From positions 12,652,501 through 12,716,500 of the forward strand of contig BSBM01000199.1 in assembly GCA_027924585.1 (NCBI GenBank): 64,000 nt of DNA, given 5' to 3'. Under the pieces are notes generated by a model. That model was not told the origin of the DNA. It did no database searches and worked only from the letters and a program-made list of their open reading frames with translations. Source of the stretch: Larix kaempferi. Its lineage: Eukaryota > Streptophyta > Pinopsida > Pinales > Pinaceae. The translations under genes and the position numbers were made by a program. This document shows positions 34,381 through 46,979 of the stretch, piece by piece. How positions within the stretch are numbered: the first letter of the stretch is position 1; each line of letters opens with the position of its first letter.

Positions 34381-35160
34381 CACTAGTACATGTGCACATT
34401 TTTCCCACGAAAAATCATTGCTATTGCAACACTTGTTTGTTGCTATAGAGACACACATGACCCTTTTTTTTCATGGAAAAGTTTTCGTCATTGTAGCAAC
34501 ACTTTCCAAGGTTCGTCGCTATAGCCCCACAAAAGGTATGAAATGTGGCATGTGCAAGTTATGTTTATAAAATCAAACATCGTCACTATAGTGACGTTCC
34601 ACTGTCACTATAGCAACACAGTCTCATAGCAATAGAAACACTTCTTCATCGCTATAGCGATGTTCCACCATCGTTATAGAAATGCAGTCTCGTCACAATA
34701 GAAACACACCTTCATCGCTATAGCGACGTTCCACCGTCGCTATAGAAACACAGTCTCGTTGCAATAGAAACACTTCTTCATTTCTATAGCGATGTTCAAC
34801 CATCGCTATAGAAACACAGTCTCATTGCAATAGCAACCCAGTCTCATCACAATAGCGACAGACAACTTTTGTTTTTTTAAACATATGGAAACACTTCCTC
34901 GTCGCTAGAGTGACGAACATCTTTTTTTTTTTTAACATATGGAGACACTTCGTCGTTGCTATAGAGACAGTCACTTGGAACAACAAGTGCCAGACTTGCG
35001 ACGAATAGTCCGTCGCTTGTACAAAAATTTCCTCGTTTGGTGTTCCAAGCGACGTCGCTATAGCGACGACCGCTTGGGGGACTTTCCGATGGACTTGTTA
35101 TACAAGCGACAAAATGTATCGTTGCTTGTATAGCAAGTCCGTCGGAAACCTTGACCACTA
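34381..35160 (+). mobile_element. CACTA-like transposon end with subterminal repeats
   Basis: Starts exactly at the break in the copia LTR with CACTAGTACATGTGCACA, matching the CACTA start of En/Spm-type transposons. Behind it is a dense array of short direct and inverted units, including a 66-bp tandem repeat and several TCGCTATAGCGA palindromes, as is usual for the subterminal regions that bind CACTA transposase. CAT just before it could be half of the 3-bp target duplication. The opposite terminus and a transposase gene were not found, so it is either a large element reaching far into the nested region or a truncated one. Confidence 0.65.
34578..34845. repeat. 66-bp tandem repeats with TCGCTATAGCGA palindromes
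   Basis: Four units start near 34578, 34644, 34710 and 34776 (marker CTTCATCGCTATAGCGA from the second on). Each has a palindromic core TCGCTATAGCGA and a second TCGCTATAG half-site followed by AAACACAGTCTCGT. A longer hairpin lies outside at 35084-35147 (arms around GGACTTGTTATACAAGCGAC). Confidence 0.8.
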
Positions 35161-38100
35161 ACGTAGAACATATGAGACCCAAAACATCAAAATTCAACAC
35201 TGGAACCAAAATGAAAGGATTAAGTAAGAACCCAAATCTGATTTTAAGGGTGCTTGTAACCACTTAGCATCTACTTGTGCACATCTTCATGTGAGATCCA
35301 CCTTTGAGTAGGGTTTTTGAGTAGGTCATACTCCAAGGCATTAATTGTGGGCACATTTAACCATTGCATCTACCCTTTGGATGGTTCTTGCAACTTCTTG
35401 TATGCTTGTCTTTTGAAGTTTGTTCCTCATTTGAATAACATTGCATGATAAGGGTTTGTTGAAAGATAGTTAATGAGAGCGACTAGCATGTGCAGCCCTG
35501 ATTCATCATTTAGACCAGTGGAATTTTAGGCCTACTCCAGATTGGTGGTGGAATCCCTGAAGGAAACATACAATATAGCCATAGTCACATACAATGGAAC
35601 AACAACACACTTCTAGGTGCACTGTAAAGACAAAGCATATGTTTAGCCCTACAAAAAGTCTTCCATATGAATCCTGCTACATAATCAATGATGAGTGAAG
35701 ATACTTATGTTTGGTACAGCTAGATAGGACACTAATTTAGGGTTTCAGAGACTGTTAAATTAGATTTTTTATCCTAGATGTATTTATCGAAAGACATGGC
35801 ATATCCTTGACATTAATGGATGACGATTGCTGATCTAATGTTGATCAGTCCTCTCATGGCTACTATCTTGCTGCAGACCGAGGGTATTTTTATATGACCA
35901 TATGCATAGGGTGTTATATCGTTACTTTTTCTAAATAGAGTAAGGATGATATTATTTTTGCATGAGAAGGGTATATTGTCAGAGCAATGTTATGGTTTGC
36001 ATTATCATGAAACATTATTAAAGACAATTTAGAAATGATAAGGAACAAAATGTGTAAGGTATGCTAGTCTAGCAGTACATGGACTTGAAGATGAAGATCC
36101 TAGCAAAAGTTGTGAAGTAAAATTATAATCATATGAGTATTATAATCTCAACAATGGAATCCACTATGAAAATTGAGACCTTGGTTATCAACAACAAGCT
36201 TCACAGGATCAACATGGACCATGGAATTGATGGTTCAAGCATTATACAGATCCATATAGATATGACAAACCTGAAGCCTACAGTATCAAGTGAGTTTGGG
36301 ACCACTCCTGGAGACTCTTCTAGAAGGAAACACTATGTTCTGTGAAAGGAGGAAAATATGGAAATATTGGATACTCACCATCAAGTAGGCAGACTACCTT
36401 CATCCAGAAAAACTAGTATTCCAAACTTTCATCTTTCAGCACCTGATACAATTCAGCTTTCATTTTCACCCAACCTTTCATAACCTGATACATAAGGGTC
36501 TATATTAACCACAGGTTGTGAAAGAGAAATCCATCCATGTCCTTCATCACTTGATAAATTTATACTTATTTTACTTTTTTCCCATGGTTTATCTTATTTT
36601 GGATAGTTTTTAACTTATATTACAATGTCCTCTAATATTTATAAACAAACCAGGATGTTTTTATTTGGGTGGGTATTGACGCTCCATGTTGAAGTTGTCT
36701 ATGTGGATTGTAAAAGAATAGGAACATAGTGTTGATGGCAAAGTTACCAGAATCACCCCTAGTCATACTACCACCTTCACTTTGTTATCCCCCATGTAGT
36801 ATGGGTTTCCACTTGTAATTTTTATCTCAATATTCAACTGGGGGTGGTGTTTTATTTGATATTTGATTCCCTAGATGTTTTGATTATACCTCAACATGTG
36901 ACCTTCATGATATGGTTGTAGCTATGGGATGTGGCTTATTCATGAGGTTTTGGTATATTATTCTATGGATGACTATTGACTGAATTACATGATGGATATG
37001 GTAATTCTAACTTATGCTTTGATGATAATATGGTCTTTCTGCTTGGCATCTTCTTATAATTGACTTGATTTCACATCCCTTATGCATGATCATGGATTGC
37101 TTGTTGAGATGATTAGGCATACATTTTTGTAATATGACACCTTATTAGCATCTGAAGGCATCATTCTGCCCTCTGCCCCCTATAACATACACTAGGGGAG
37201 CTTCTCCTTGGATATATGTAGGGATATATGTGAGATTTGAAATCCTGATGTGAGTTTCTCGAAAGCAGTCCTATGCTTGATGATTGTCCTAGTGGAAGCT
37301 ACAGTAATCTAAAAAAGGCATGCACATTGAGGTTTCTAGAGGTAGTTTTAAGCACAAGAAGGAGCAAAGCATAAGAATACTTGCAACAGACTAGAAGGTC
37401 ATTTCCATCAATATTCCATTGTCCTGTAGTTGTAGATTTTTTTAATCCATTTTTTGTCCAATGGCATCATGAACAACAGGCATCGTTCCAACCTTAAATA
37501 TGATATCTAGGTGCGGGTAGGACATTATTATCAAGGATAGTTACTCAAGGATAAACATGGCACTGTTTGATTTGAAAGCTATAATGACACCATCTTTAAT
37601 GTGAAGAAAATGATATGGAAAATTAGCACTGCAAAAGTGCACCCTTTTAAAGACCTTTAAGCATGTGTCTAGGGTAGCCATAGTTACAATTTCCCTAATC
37701 TCAGTCTTGTACTATTCTTGATATCATCCAAGTTTTGAAAAGACTGTTCCAAGGAAAAAGAAGGAGTTGCAGTAATATTGAATATGTGTTACAATAGAAT
37801 ACTTTAATCCTTATCCCAGTAAAGACACACAATACTTCTGGGGCAGTCATGAGTTATACAAAAATAATTTGAAGGAACTAAAAGTACAGGTCATTCAAAG
37901 GTTCAAAAGTCAGCCATTCTAAGTTATTCAAAAGAGATGAAGGTTAGAGCTCAAGTTACAAAGGACAATGTTCATTAAACAGTTGTAGATCCAAAGTTGC
38001 AAAGTCAAGATCCTCCTAGATAAGCCCTACAGTAATCAATCTTAACACTCTTTTGAGCATGATGGCTGAAGCGGCATATTGAAGACACAGGAGTTCAAAA

Positions 38101-39395
38101 CACTAAGGAAGCCAAAATTTCAAATATTATTATCATTTTATTTTTTTAAATGCAAGTAGCACATGATGAAGCTGCCAAAGGAAGTTGTCTTAAGAAAAGA
38201 ATTGAACGGTATGAAGAAGAGAACAAGTTTATACAATCATAAAGAAATCTAAGAGGAAGCAATTAAGATAAGTTGTTGGCATATGCCTGTGAAGTGCAAG
38301 AGTGAATGCTCATTTATATGTATTCATCTTAAGGTCAAGACACCAAATTCAAAGCCCAACTCAGTCAAAGGAGGAGACTAGCTCAAAAGAAGACTTTATT
38401 TAATAGCACGATAATGATCTTGTGTAAGGGAAATCAGCCAACCAGAAAGTCATTATGCTACAGAAATTAAGTAAGAAAATTGAATATGGACAGAGATCAA
38501 CTATTGTGGCAACATTTCTATGTTATTAAAGCCCTTAAACTGTAAAGTAAAGAGAAAATTGGTAATCATTTTGGGCTCAAAATTTTGGAGCATCTATTTG
38601 TGATGACCAAGAGCATAACTAGTTTATGAAGTCTTGAGGAATGAAATTCCTTGAAGACTGGTTGAAGTTCCTTGCATAAATCCAATTGCAAGCAATACTC
38701 ATTAATTTTTGCAACAAATTTAAAGCAAGACCTCAGGAAGAGCTAAGAAGCAAAGATGAGGTACAAACTTAGCAGCATAAGTATTAACATTCACATATTA
38801 TTAATTAAATGACATGATCCTTGAAACCCATAGTGAAGACGAATTTTCAAAATTTACTTCAAGTCTGATTGACAAATTCGAGTAATCAGCTCCTGTGGCA
38901 TCCTTCCAAGATTATTAAAACCTTTGAAGAATTATTGTGAAGAGCTAACTTTTGAAGTATCATTCAAACCACAGATCTGAAGTCCTTTTTGAAGAATTGT
39001 TTGGGACATTGAATAGGATATGCAATGACTGGATAAGAACTACTGCAAACCCTTATTTGAACCATTTTGCACTCGATAGTGGACAAAAAAAAGCATCTAT
39101 CAAGATCAGTGGCAGCAGATAATGAATGAAAATTTGACAGTGACAACAACTCAGACAGGGGGAGATTGTTCTAAGCAGCTACATCAGTACACTTGATAGG
39201 GGGAGCATCACATTAGCAAGTAATATGACAAGGTGGAACAATAGAAGACCAAGCATTGTCTTTGGTGAAAATTGATGATATCAAGATGTATTTTTTTTAG
39301 GCATTGTGAAGCTTTTGATGGCTAAGTGTTTGACCCTTTGTGTCAAAGGGGGAGAAAATTGAAGAGGTGTTGCCATCAATGACAAAGGGGGAGTT
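35161..39395. other. non-coding, probably retroelement interior
   Basis: No gene could be supported in more than 4 kb. The plus strand is purine-rich from about 37.7 to 39.4 kb and ends with two polypurine tracts (AAGGGGGAGAAAA at about 39,344 and AAAGGGGGAG at 39,384), which suggests the untranslated 3' part of an LTR element whose coding part has decayed beyond recognition. Frames at 36133-36345 plus and 38964-39149 minus carry no domain. Confidence 0.5.
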
Positions 39396-40180
39396 TGTTG
39401 AATATGGTTATCATTGATGACAAGCCATTAATGACAAAGGTTGAAGTGATGACATAGCAAGCAAACAAAGGATAGTGACATGACATGGCATGAAGAACCT
39501 TGGATGTGGGCATTGGAGCCATTGGAACATCTAAAGAGCCAAATGACCCATTATGTGGTCATTTGTGTCTTAATGGGGTCATGAAGCCTCTTGCTTGATG
39601 AAGAATCCCTTGGACCCACACTTAGTGGCTTAATGGTTCTTGTATTCTTGAAAGAATGGTGAAGATGATGTGTGTGTTGATGGGGTATTTGAAACCCTTG
39701 GAGATGGTTAAAATTCTTAAGTTGGTATTATGGCATTGTGCTTGTTGATGATGGCATGACTCTTGGAACCACTTAATGAGTCCCTTGGTTATGAATCCCA
39801 TTGCACTTAAAGAAACGTTTGTTGAATCCCATTTATCATGATGAAACCTTGGCATGTAAAATGTCATTATCACACTTGGAATAGGGAGCACTCTCGGTTG
39901 GTATGGTTGAAGAACCTTGCACCTAAGTTCTTGCTTAGCGATTTCTTGATGAGATTGAACCTTGGAGTCCACACATTGTGGGTTAATAACCCTTAAAGCC
40001 CTTGACATATGGACACTTGGTGTATGGTGGTTTGGACCCCTCTTGGATGCTTTAGCAGCTCTTAAGGCCTAAAACAATGGAAGAAGTCTATTGAGAAGAC
40101 AACCCATCATAAGCATAAAACAATTAAATACATGTTTTAAATTATATCCATGAAAATCATGACAAGTCAAATCAACAACT
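39396..40180 (+). repeat. probable LTR start after polypurine tract
   Basis: TGTTGAATATGG begins right after the tract AAAGGGGGAGTT, as an LTR should. The sequence CATTGATGACAAG in it repeats words just upstream of the tract. The far end is not defined; the segment is cut off by the plus-strand chromovirus at about 40,180. No partner LTR was found. Confidence 0.45.
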
Positions 40181-40189
40181 AATGCAAAA

Positions 40190-41499
40190 ATAGAAGTTTG
40201 AAAAGTATAGGTTGGAAGGGAATGGAATCCTTATGCATAAGGACAAATTTTCTGTGCCAAACTTTGGAGATATAAGGAAGATGGTTCTGAAGGAGATGCA
40301 TAGTGTACCTTATGTTGGGAATTTGGGTTATCAGAAGACAGAAGTAGGAGTGAGGAAGCAGTAATATTGTCCAAGAACAAAGAATTATGTTGCAGAGTAC
40401 ATAGGATGCATGGAATGCCAGAATGTTAAATTTGAGCATCGACATCCAACTGGTTTGTTGCAGGAAGTACCAATACCTGAATGGAAGTGGGATGTAGTGA
40501 AAATAGATTTCATCACAAAGTTGCCTAAGACAAAACTACAGAATGATGTCATCATGGTAGTAGTGGATAAGTTGACTAAATTTGCACACTTTATTCTAGT
40601 GAAAACAACTCATAATATAGCCAACATTGCAGATATCTATATGAAATAGGTTTCCAAACTGCATGGAATTCTAAAGGATATAGTGTTAGACATAGATGCA
40701 AAGTTAACTTATAAATTTTGGAAAGGATTATTCAAATGATTTGGCACAGATGACAAACAAAAAGAGTTAATCAAGTGATTGAGGATATGTTGAGAATGTA
40801 TGATATGGATCAGCCATCCAAGTGGGACGATAAGTTTACATTTGGTATATTTTTCCTATAATGATGGATATCATGCCTCTCTGAAGATGAGTCCTTCTAA
40901 GGAATTGTATTAAGAAAGTGCAATACTCCCATCAGTTGGGATAATCCAACAAATAAAATCGTTGTTGGAACTGAACTATTAAAGGACATGGAAGATCATA
41001 TGATTTGAATCAAGCATAATCTTAAAATAGCTCAGGACAAACATAAAATCTATGCAAATTAGAACAGAACTGATAGACACTTTAAAGTTGGAGATCGTGT
41101 ATTTTTTAAAGTCAGGCCCAAGAATAGCTCCTTGAACTTGGGGAACTATTCCAATCTAGCTACTAGATATTGTGGACCCTTTAATATCTTATCTAGGATA
41201 GGTCCCATTGCATATAATGAGATTGCATTTCCTACTTGCATAGAAGTGCATCATGTATTTCGTGTATCTTTGTCGAAAAAGTATATACCTAGTACTAATC
41301 ATGTGATTGACTTGAATGTGATTCAGGTAGAAATGGAAGGGTATTTTTAGGTACAACCAATTACCATATTGGGAAGAAAAGTCAAGCTGCTCTGGAATCG
41401 AGAGATCGGGTAGGTAAAGGTCCAATGGACCCACTACAATCCTGCAGATGCTACTTGGGAGCTGGAAGATTCTATTAGGGAGGCATACTCTCATATTTT
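40190..41499 (+). pseudogene. chromoviral integrase and chromodomain
   Basis: 40410-40649 carries the start of the catalytic core (PIPEWKWDVVKIDFITKLPK, VVVDKLTKFAHFILV) and 41132-41350 the C-terminal part (YCGPFNILSRIGPIAYN, VHHVFRVSLSKKY). The chromodomain end, VQWTHYNPADATWELEDSI, can be read in another frame up to TGA near 41,501. Many stops and frameshifts in between; the second catalytic Asp block is recognisable near 40,680 but altered (DIVLDIDAK), and the Glu block is lost. Inactive. Confidence 0.85.
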
Positions 41500-41522
41500 T
41501 TGAAATTTTGTGGTGTGGCATG

Positions 41523-43670
41523 TGTTGTCACATATAAAATTTAAAGTTTGATCTCTCACCAATTTTACATCAACTCCGCCAATGCTCATTGTCTTTGTGT
41601 CATCTTTGTGACAGCTCCGTCAAGTTCCCATCACCTTAAGCCTTCATTTGACTAATATTTAAATGATCTCATTATTCCTTTTATTCTATTAGTCCAAGCT
41701 TAAGCCCACTTACCCTATCCACAAAGGCATATTATGAGCCTCATATGCCCAAGTCCTTATCAAGAATAAAAAAGGTTATTATTAATATAAATATTTTATT
41801 TTAAAATATTTATATTAATATTTAAATCCAAGAATAATTCATATTATGGTCACAATCTTGGCACAAATCTCAACAAATATTAAATTGAAATGTGGAAAAG
41901 TCAAAAGGGAATATGATGAGTGTGTATTCATTCCGTTGAATCAAATACCTCGAGGGTTAATATTTTTGATGTGGTGAAGAATATAAACCACCCACCAAGT
42001 GTTTAAATTTTATGGAGTACGCTGGGAAAAGCGGTGAGAACAAATCCATCTTTCCTAAGTTCTGGAAACCATCCATCATCAACAAAATGACTAAGGAAAT
42101 ATTATTTTATTTTCCCAATATTGTATTTGACTAATGTTCATAATCTTGGACTCTCAGGAATATTTGCAATTAATTTTAATTATTCTGGAAATATAAAACC
42201 ATGAGAAAAGCAATCAATGGTTTTATGGTTTATATTTTTTAATTTTATTTATTCATGGATATACAAAATTTGAAAAAAACAAGATATGGAATTCAGTGGA
42301 TGGTTTTACAGGGTGAAGAATTATTTATGAAATTCATAAACAAATAAAATCAAATGCGAATAATGGAGAAGTATTATAAGAGATGGTTTTTCTATGGATG
42401 GACAATCAGAACATGGTTTTCAAAACTACGGCCACTAATTATTTCTATGGAAATATGAAATGGAATTTCATAGGATAAAATGAAAGGGTACAAATGGAAT
42501 TTTAAAGCGCATGTGGCAGTCAATGATACATTTTCCAAATTTGAAGAAATTGAAAAAGATTTTAAAGCACCAAATCAACAAGCATATTGGGAATCGAATC
42601 AATATTCAAAGAGGTAAACAAATATTTCAGGGTAGTTAAATAAATTATGGCAGGGGATCAAAAATTCAAGGCAATCATCTCTAGATTTTAAGTCAAAGAA
42701 AACATCTTGGGAAATATTTCAGGGCAGTTAAATAAATTATGGTAGGGGATCATAAATTCAAGGCAATAATCTCCAGATTTTAAGTCAAAGAAAACATCTT
42801 GGGAAAGGAGTTATTGGCTAAAGAAGCATTAGTTATTAAACATCAAACATATGGAAACTAATTTGCATGCAGCCCCAAATATTTAGGCATGGAAGTTGCA
42901 TGAATGTTATTTTTTAGCAAAATTAGTTGAGTTTCGCTCTATGAGAATTTCTATATATTTGAAGTTTGGCAATGAGAAAAGGGGTTGGATTTTGGAAGAG
43001 AAAAATATTTCTATGTACTGTGATTTCAAGTTTTGATATTAATAAAGTTTGTAGAGTGAAGAAGTACTGAACATTTCCCAAAATAGAGATTCATGTGCCA
43101 TTGTTTTCCAGTCTGTGTTTTCTTTTTGTGAATGTTATTTCCTGTGTGATTCCATTTATTGTTATTTCTTCATGTTTGAGTAAAATCATTTGAATTTGGA
43201 ATTCATCCTCGTTGATGCTTTGTGTTCATTGAACTTAAATATTATCACCCATTTCTTCTAAATTTGATGCAGAATTCATCCCTGTTAGATGTGTTGTGTT
43301 AATGGACTATGTTTCTCAAATCTACTGCCATACTACAACAACTGAATGTCTGAGAAAACGATGTCTATATTTCCTCTATTATTGATTTTTTCTACCACCA
43401 GTCTCTTGCAGCTTAAAATAAATATTTTTTTATTGACTCCATGCCCAATGTTTTTACCCTTTCATTCAACCATTTCACTAAAATCCCACTGCTACCAAAG
43501 ATATAGTCATTTTTTTAAAGTATGAATTGTTGTTAAGTGACCATAGGACAATAGATTCATTAAGGGAGCTCCCTTTGGATTGAAAGGGCTATATTTTAAT
43601 CCTAAATATTGGTTTGAGGTTACCTTAGGAGTTTTCTTCCACAACCAAAGAAAATTTCCAAGTGATAACA
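41523..43670 (+). mobile_element. probable solo LTR inserted in chromovirus
   Basis: 2,148 bp absent from the sibling element at the same place. It begins TGTTGTCAC and ends GTGATAACA, imperfect inverted ends of LTR type (TG...CA), and is flanked by GCATG (41518-41522) and GTATG (43671-43675), a 5-bp duplication with one change. Taking it out restores collinearity with the minus-strand copy. No coding region inside; it contains a 92-bp tandem repeat. Orientation is not determined with certainty. Confidence 0.75.
42620..42803. repeat. 92-bp tandem duplication within solo LTR
   Basis: AAATATTTCAGGG(T/C)AGTTAA starts at 42620 and again at 42712. Both units continue through AAATTCAAGGCAAT to AAGAAAACATCTTGGGAAA. 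Confidence 0.85.
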
Positions 43671-43727
43671 GTATGTATGTAATAAGTATGCATCAAGGAT
43701 GATGCATTCTTTTAAGGGGGAGTAGGA

Positions 43728-44166
43728 TCTAATACCCCAATTGTTAAGCCACGAACACATGTTATTATTTTGTTTATTATTATGGCACTAGGTGTTGAGA
43801 CTATGGACTTTGATATTATTACTGTTTAATTAAATAACTAGGTCAACATGGACAACTAACGAGAATAGGGGGCCATGGATTCCACATGTGAGGGATTTGG
43901 GGACTATGAGTTGTTTCTCTCCCTAAAATTACTAATTGGACCCTATTTTTCTTATTTTGGTTTATGGAAGTACTTTTACACCCTCTTTAATGTTTTATGG
44001 GACCCTCTTGGATAGTGCACCCTCCTACCTTTAACCCCCATCCTTCCATTTACTCTACCTAGTGATTTGTGGTTCCCCTCACTACATAATCCCTCAAGAT
44101 ATCACCGCCCTCACCCCATATTTACGAGATATATTGGACAAAGACAAGCAATGAGAGAAGGACTCA
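43728..44166 (+). repeat. partial 3' LTR of plus-strand chromovirus
   Basis: Begins TCTAATACC after the polypurine tract (the sibling has TGTAATACC) and matches the reverse complement of 44869-44440 in part, for example TATTATTTTGTTTATTATTATGG and GGATTCCACATGTGAGG shared in shorter blocks. It is cut after 439 bp of an expected 700. Confidence 0.8.
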
Positions 44167-44869
44167 TGTTGTGTAAGCATAGATCAATCTTCAATCCCCA
44201 TTATAGGGTCTTCAAACCTCATTAAAAGGCCTTCAATATTTTGCAATGTAATGCATCTCCTACTCGAGATCATGTATTTCCCAAAAAAAAGAGTATTCCA
44301 TTGCTTTGGAGAAATCAAAGAGAGATAATAAGAATTAAAGAGAGTCATTTCCAATCCTTCTATATCCATTAGAATTCCCAAGGAAGGTAACTCAAATTTA
44401 CTAGAGGTCACTCAATTCATGAGAGGGGGGGTTACATTTAGAGATTCCCTTTCCCGAAATAGAAAATGTTCAAATAAAGAGGGGAGTTACACTTTTTCAA
44501 GGAGTGCAAGCTAAAAATAGCTAATGAAGGTGCACTAGCACATGAGAAGCATCACAAGAGGCTTGGAATAGCCAAGGATGGCGCACTATCCAAGAGGGTC
44601 ATATCAAACATCAAAGAGGGTGTAATAGTACCTCCATAAACCAAAATAATCAAAAATAGGGTCCAAAGAGTAATGTTAGGGAGAGAAACAACTCCTAGTC
44701 CCCAACCTCCTCACATGTGGAATCCATGGCACCCCATTCTCGTTAGTTGTGCATGTTGAGTTGATTATTAAACAATAATAATATCAAATTCTATAGTATT
44801 GACAACTAGTTCCATAATAATAAACAAAATAATAGCATATGTCTGGGGCTTCACAACCAAGGTATTACA
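44167..44869 (-). repeat. 3' LTR of minus-strand chromovirus
   Basis: 703 bp with TG/CA ends in minus reading (TGTAATACC ... TACACAACA). A purine-rich AAGGGCGAGGGCGA tract precedes it in minus reading. It abuts the plus-strand sibling's LTR tail to tail at 44166/44167. Confidence 0.8.
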
Positions 44870-44919
44870 TCGCCCTCGCCCTTAAAACAATGCATAGTCC
44901 TTGATGCATACATATTATA

Positions 44920-46311
44920 TACATGCCAGAACATAAAATTTCAAAAAAGGTGAGGGTATGCTTCCCTCATAGCATCTTCTATCTCTCGAGTAGAATCTGC
45001 AGGACAGTAGTGGATCCATTGGACGTTTACTTGCCTAATCTCTCAATTCTGGACCAACTTGACTTTTCTGCCCAATATCGTAACTGGTTGTATTTAAAAA
45101 TCCCCTTCTGGTTCCACCTAAATAGCGGGATTAGTATCAGGTATATACTTTTTCAACAAAGATACATGAAATACATTATGAACTTTTATGCAAGCAGGCA
45201 ATGCAACCTCATATGTAACGGGACCTATCCTAGATAAGATATCAAAGGGTCCACAGTATCTAGCAACTATCTTGGAACAGTTCCCCAAGTTCAAGGAGCT
45301 CTTATTGGGTCTGAATTTAAAAAATACATGATCTCCAACTTTAAACTGTATGTTAGTTATGTTCTGATCTGCATAACTTTTCTCTCTATCATGAGTTTAT
45401 TTTAGATTATGCTTGATTCTAATCATATGATCTTCCATGTCCTTCAGTAATTTAGGTCCAATAATGATTATGTATGTTGTATTATACCAACCGATAGTAA
45501 TATTTCAGTTTCTTCCATACAATGCCTCAAAAGGACTCATCTTCATAGAGTCATGATATCCCTTATTATAGGCAAACTCTACCAAATGTAAATAATCCTC
45601 CCACTTGGATAGTTTATCCATAACATACATTCTAAACATATCCTCAGTCACCTGATTATCTCTTTTTGTATGTTCATCTATTTGAGTATTGTATGTTGTA
45701 ATCATGTTCATATTTTTGTCGAATACTTCAAATAAGCCTTTCAAAAAGTTAGAAGTGAACATTGCATCTCTATCTAAAATTATATCCTTCGAAATTCCAT
45801 GCATTTTTGCAACCTCTTTCATATAGATATCTATAATGTTGGTTGTCTTATCGGTTGTTTTCACTGGAATAAAGTGTGCAGCTTTATTCAACGTATCCAC
45901 TCTTGTCTTAGGTGACTTTGTGATGAAATATATTGTCACTACATCCCACTTCCATTCGGGTATTGGTAATGGCTGTAAAAAACCAACTATATTTCGATTC
46001 TCTACTTTAACATTTTGGAATTCCATGCATCTAGCTATGTACTCTGCAACATCATTCATCATTCCTAGCCAATAGTGCTGCTTCCTCACCGCTGCTACTT
46101 TTTTTTATGATAACCCAAATTCCCAACATAAGTTACATTATGCATCTCCTTCATAGCCATCTTCCTTATATATCTAGAGTTTGGCACATAAACTTTGTCC
46201 TTATGCATGAGGATTCCATTCCCTTCCAACCTATACTTTTCATAATTTTGCAGTACATCCTATTGTTGCAATCCATCTCTTACATATTGGTAATGCTCAT
46301 CTGTTGCATTG
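44920..46311 (-). pseudogene. chromoviral integrase
   Basis: From the insertion point on, the minus frame reads YVRDGLQQ, the zinc-finger region (HNVTYVGNLGYHKK, QHYWLGMMNDVAEYIARCMEFQNVK), the catalytic start PIPEWKWDVVTIYFITK (first Asp replaced by Tyr), DIILDRDAMFTSNF with the second Asp, and KLSKWEDYLHLVEFAYNKGYH. The third catalytic block is altered (IDEHTKRDNQVTEDM keeps an E only outside the usual GQTE context). 46089-45505 is the longest open part. The C-terminal/chromodomain part to 44920 is interrupted by stops. Confidence 0.85.
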
Positions 46312-46316
46312 GATTC

Positions 46317-46979
46317 TATTTGTGTCAGAAATTGTTACTAAGGCTAGGGTAACAAGCCAACACAATCTCAAGAGTAAAATTCAATTCAAACTAGGGTTTA
46401 GGGTTTTGTTTTATATGTTTTTGGTCATAAAATTCAAGAGAATAAAGGGAATACATTCAGCAGATAAGAAAAAACTAAATCATACACATATATCGATGAA
46501 GATGCATATATATCACAGGAATCCAACAAAAGACTGTAATGAAGTTCACACATAAAGGACAAGCACCACTAGAAATTACACATCAACCAGCAATGAATTT
46601 GTCATTCATGAAACTAAATAAGTTCAAAATGAAGCCAACACAGATCAAATGTAGGGTAAAGAGTCATATATTCATAGTTTCATCAATAAATGCATATAAG
46701 AGTTTACAGTACCTATCACTGAACAAGTCTGAAAGTACAAGCAGCTAGCAGACCTCCTGATGCTCTCCAAAATCAGAACTCTTACAATGTTTTTCTTCTC
46801 CTTCTAAATAGTTTCTCTTTCAAAAAGCAGTTAGGTTTTTCCTCCTAACTCTCCATCGAATCACTAGGTCAGATAAAGTAAAATTTACATTTTTACAAAA
46901 TTACAAGTCTGCTAAAAATAGCAAATTCTTTAACTAAAACAAAATGTTTGTCTAAAATAACTCCTAACTAGTAACTGCC
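46317..46979 (-). other. 3' part of inserted element
   Basis: Untranslated. T-rich in minus reading, with AAACAAAACCCTAAACCCTA near the end. Short frames on the plus strand (46304-46555, 46539-46748) have no domain. Confidence 0.5.

Larger units (their letters stand above)
40185..44166 (+). mobile_element. truncated chromovirus (Ty3/gypsy), plus strand
   Basis: 5'-truncated: homology with its minus-strand sibling starts in the region before the integrase zinc finger. It contains integrase, chromodomain, a 2.15-kb inserted LTR-like sequence, the polypurine tract AAGGGGGAGTAGGA and the first 439 bp of a 3' LTR. The LTR stops at 44166 where the sibling's LTR begins in opposite orientation. Confidence 0.85.

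Noticed and set aside
34437-35147. CRISPR-like look of regular short repeats
   Set aside because: Repeats are palindromic, diverged, contiguous and next to a CACTA terminus in a plant genome; no spacers or cas genes.
39622-40008. 128-codon minus-strand frame with low-complexity words
   Set aside because: It lies in a degenerate CTTGGA/ATTGG-repetitive LTR-like segment and shows no domain.
41189-41521. 110-codon minus frame, and similarly 44923-45237 plus
   Set aside because: Both are antisense readings of chromoviral integrase/chromodomain sequence.
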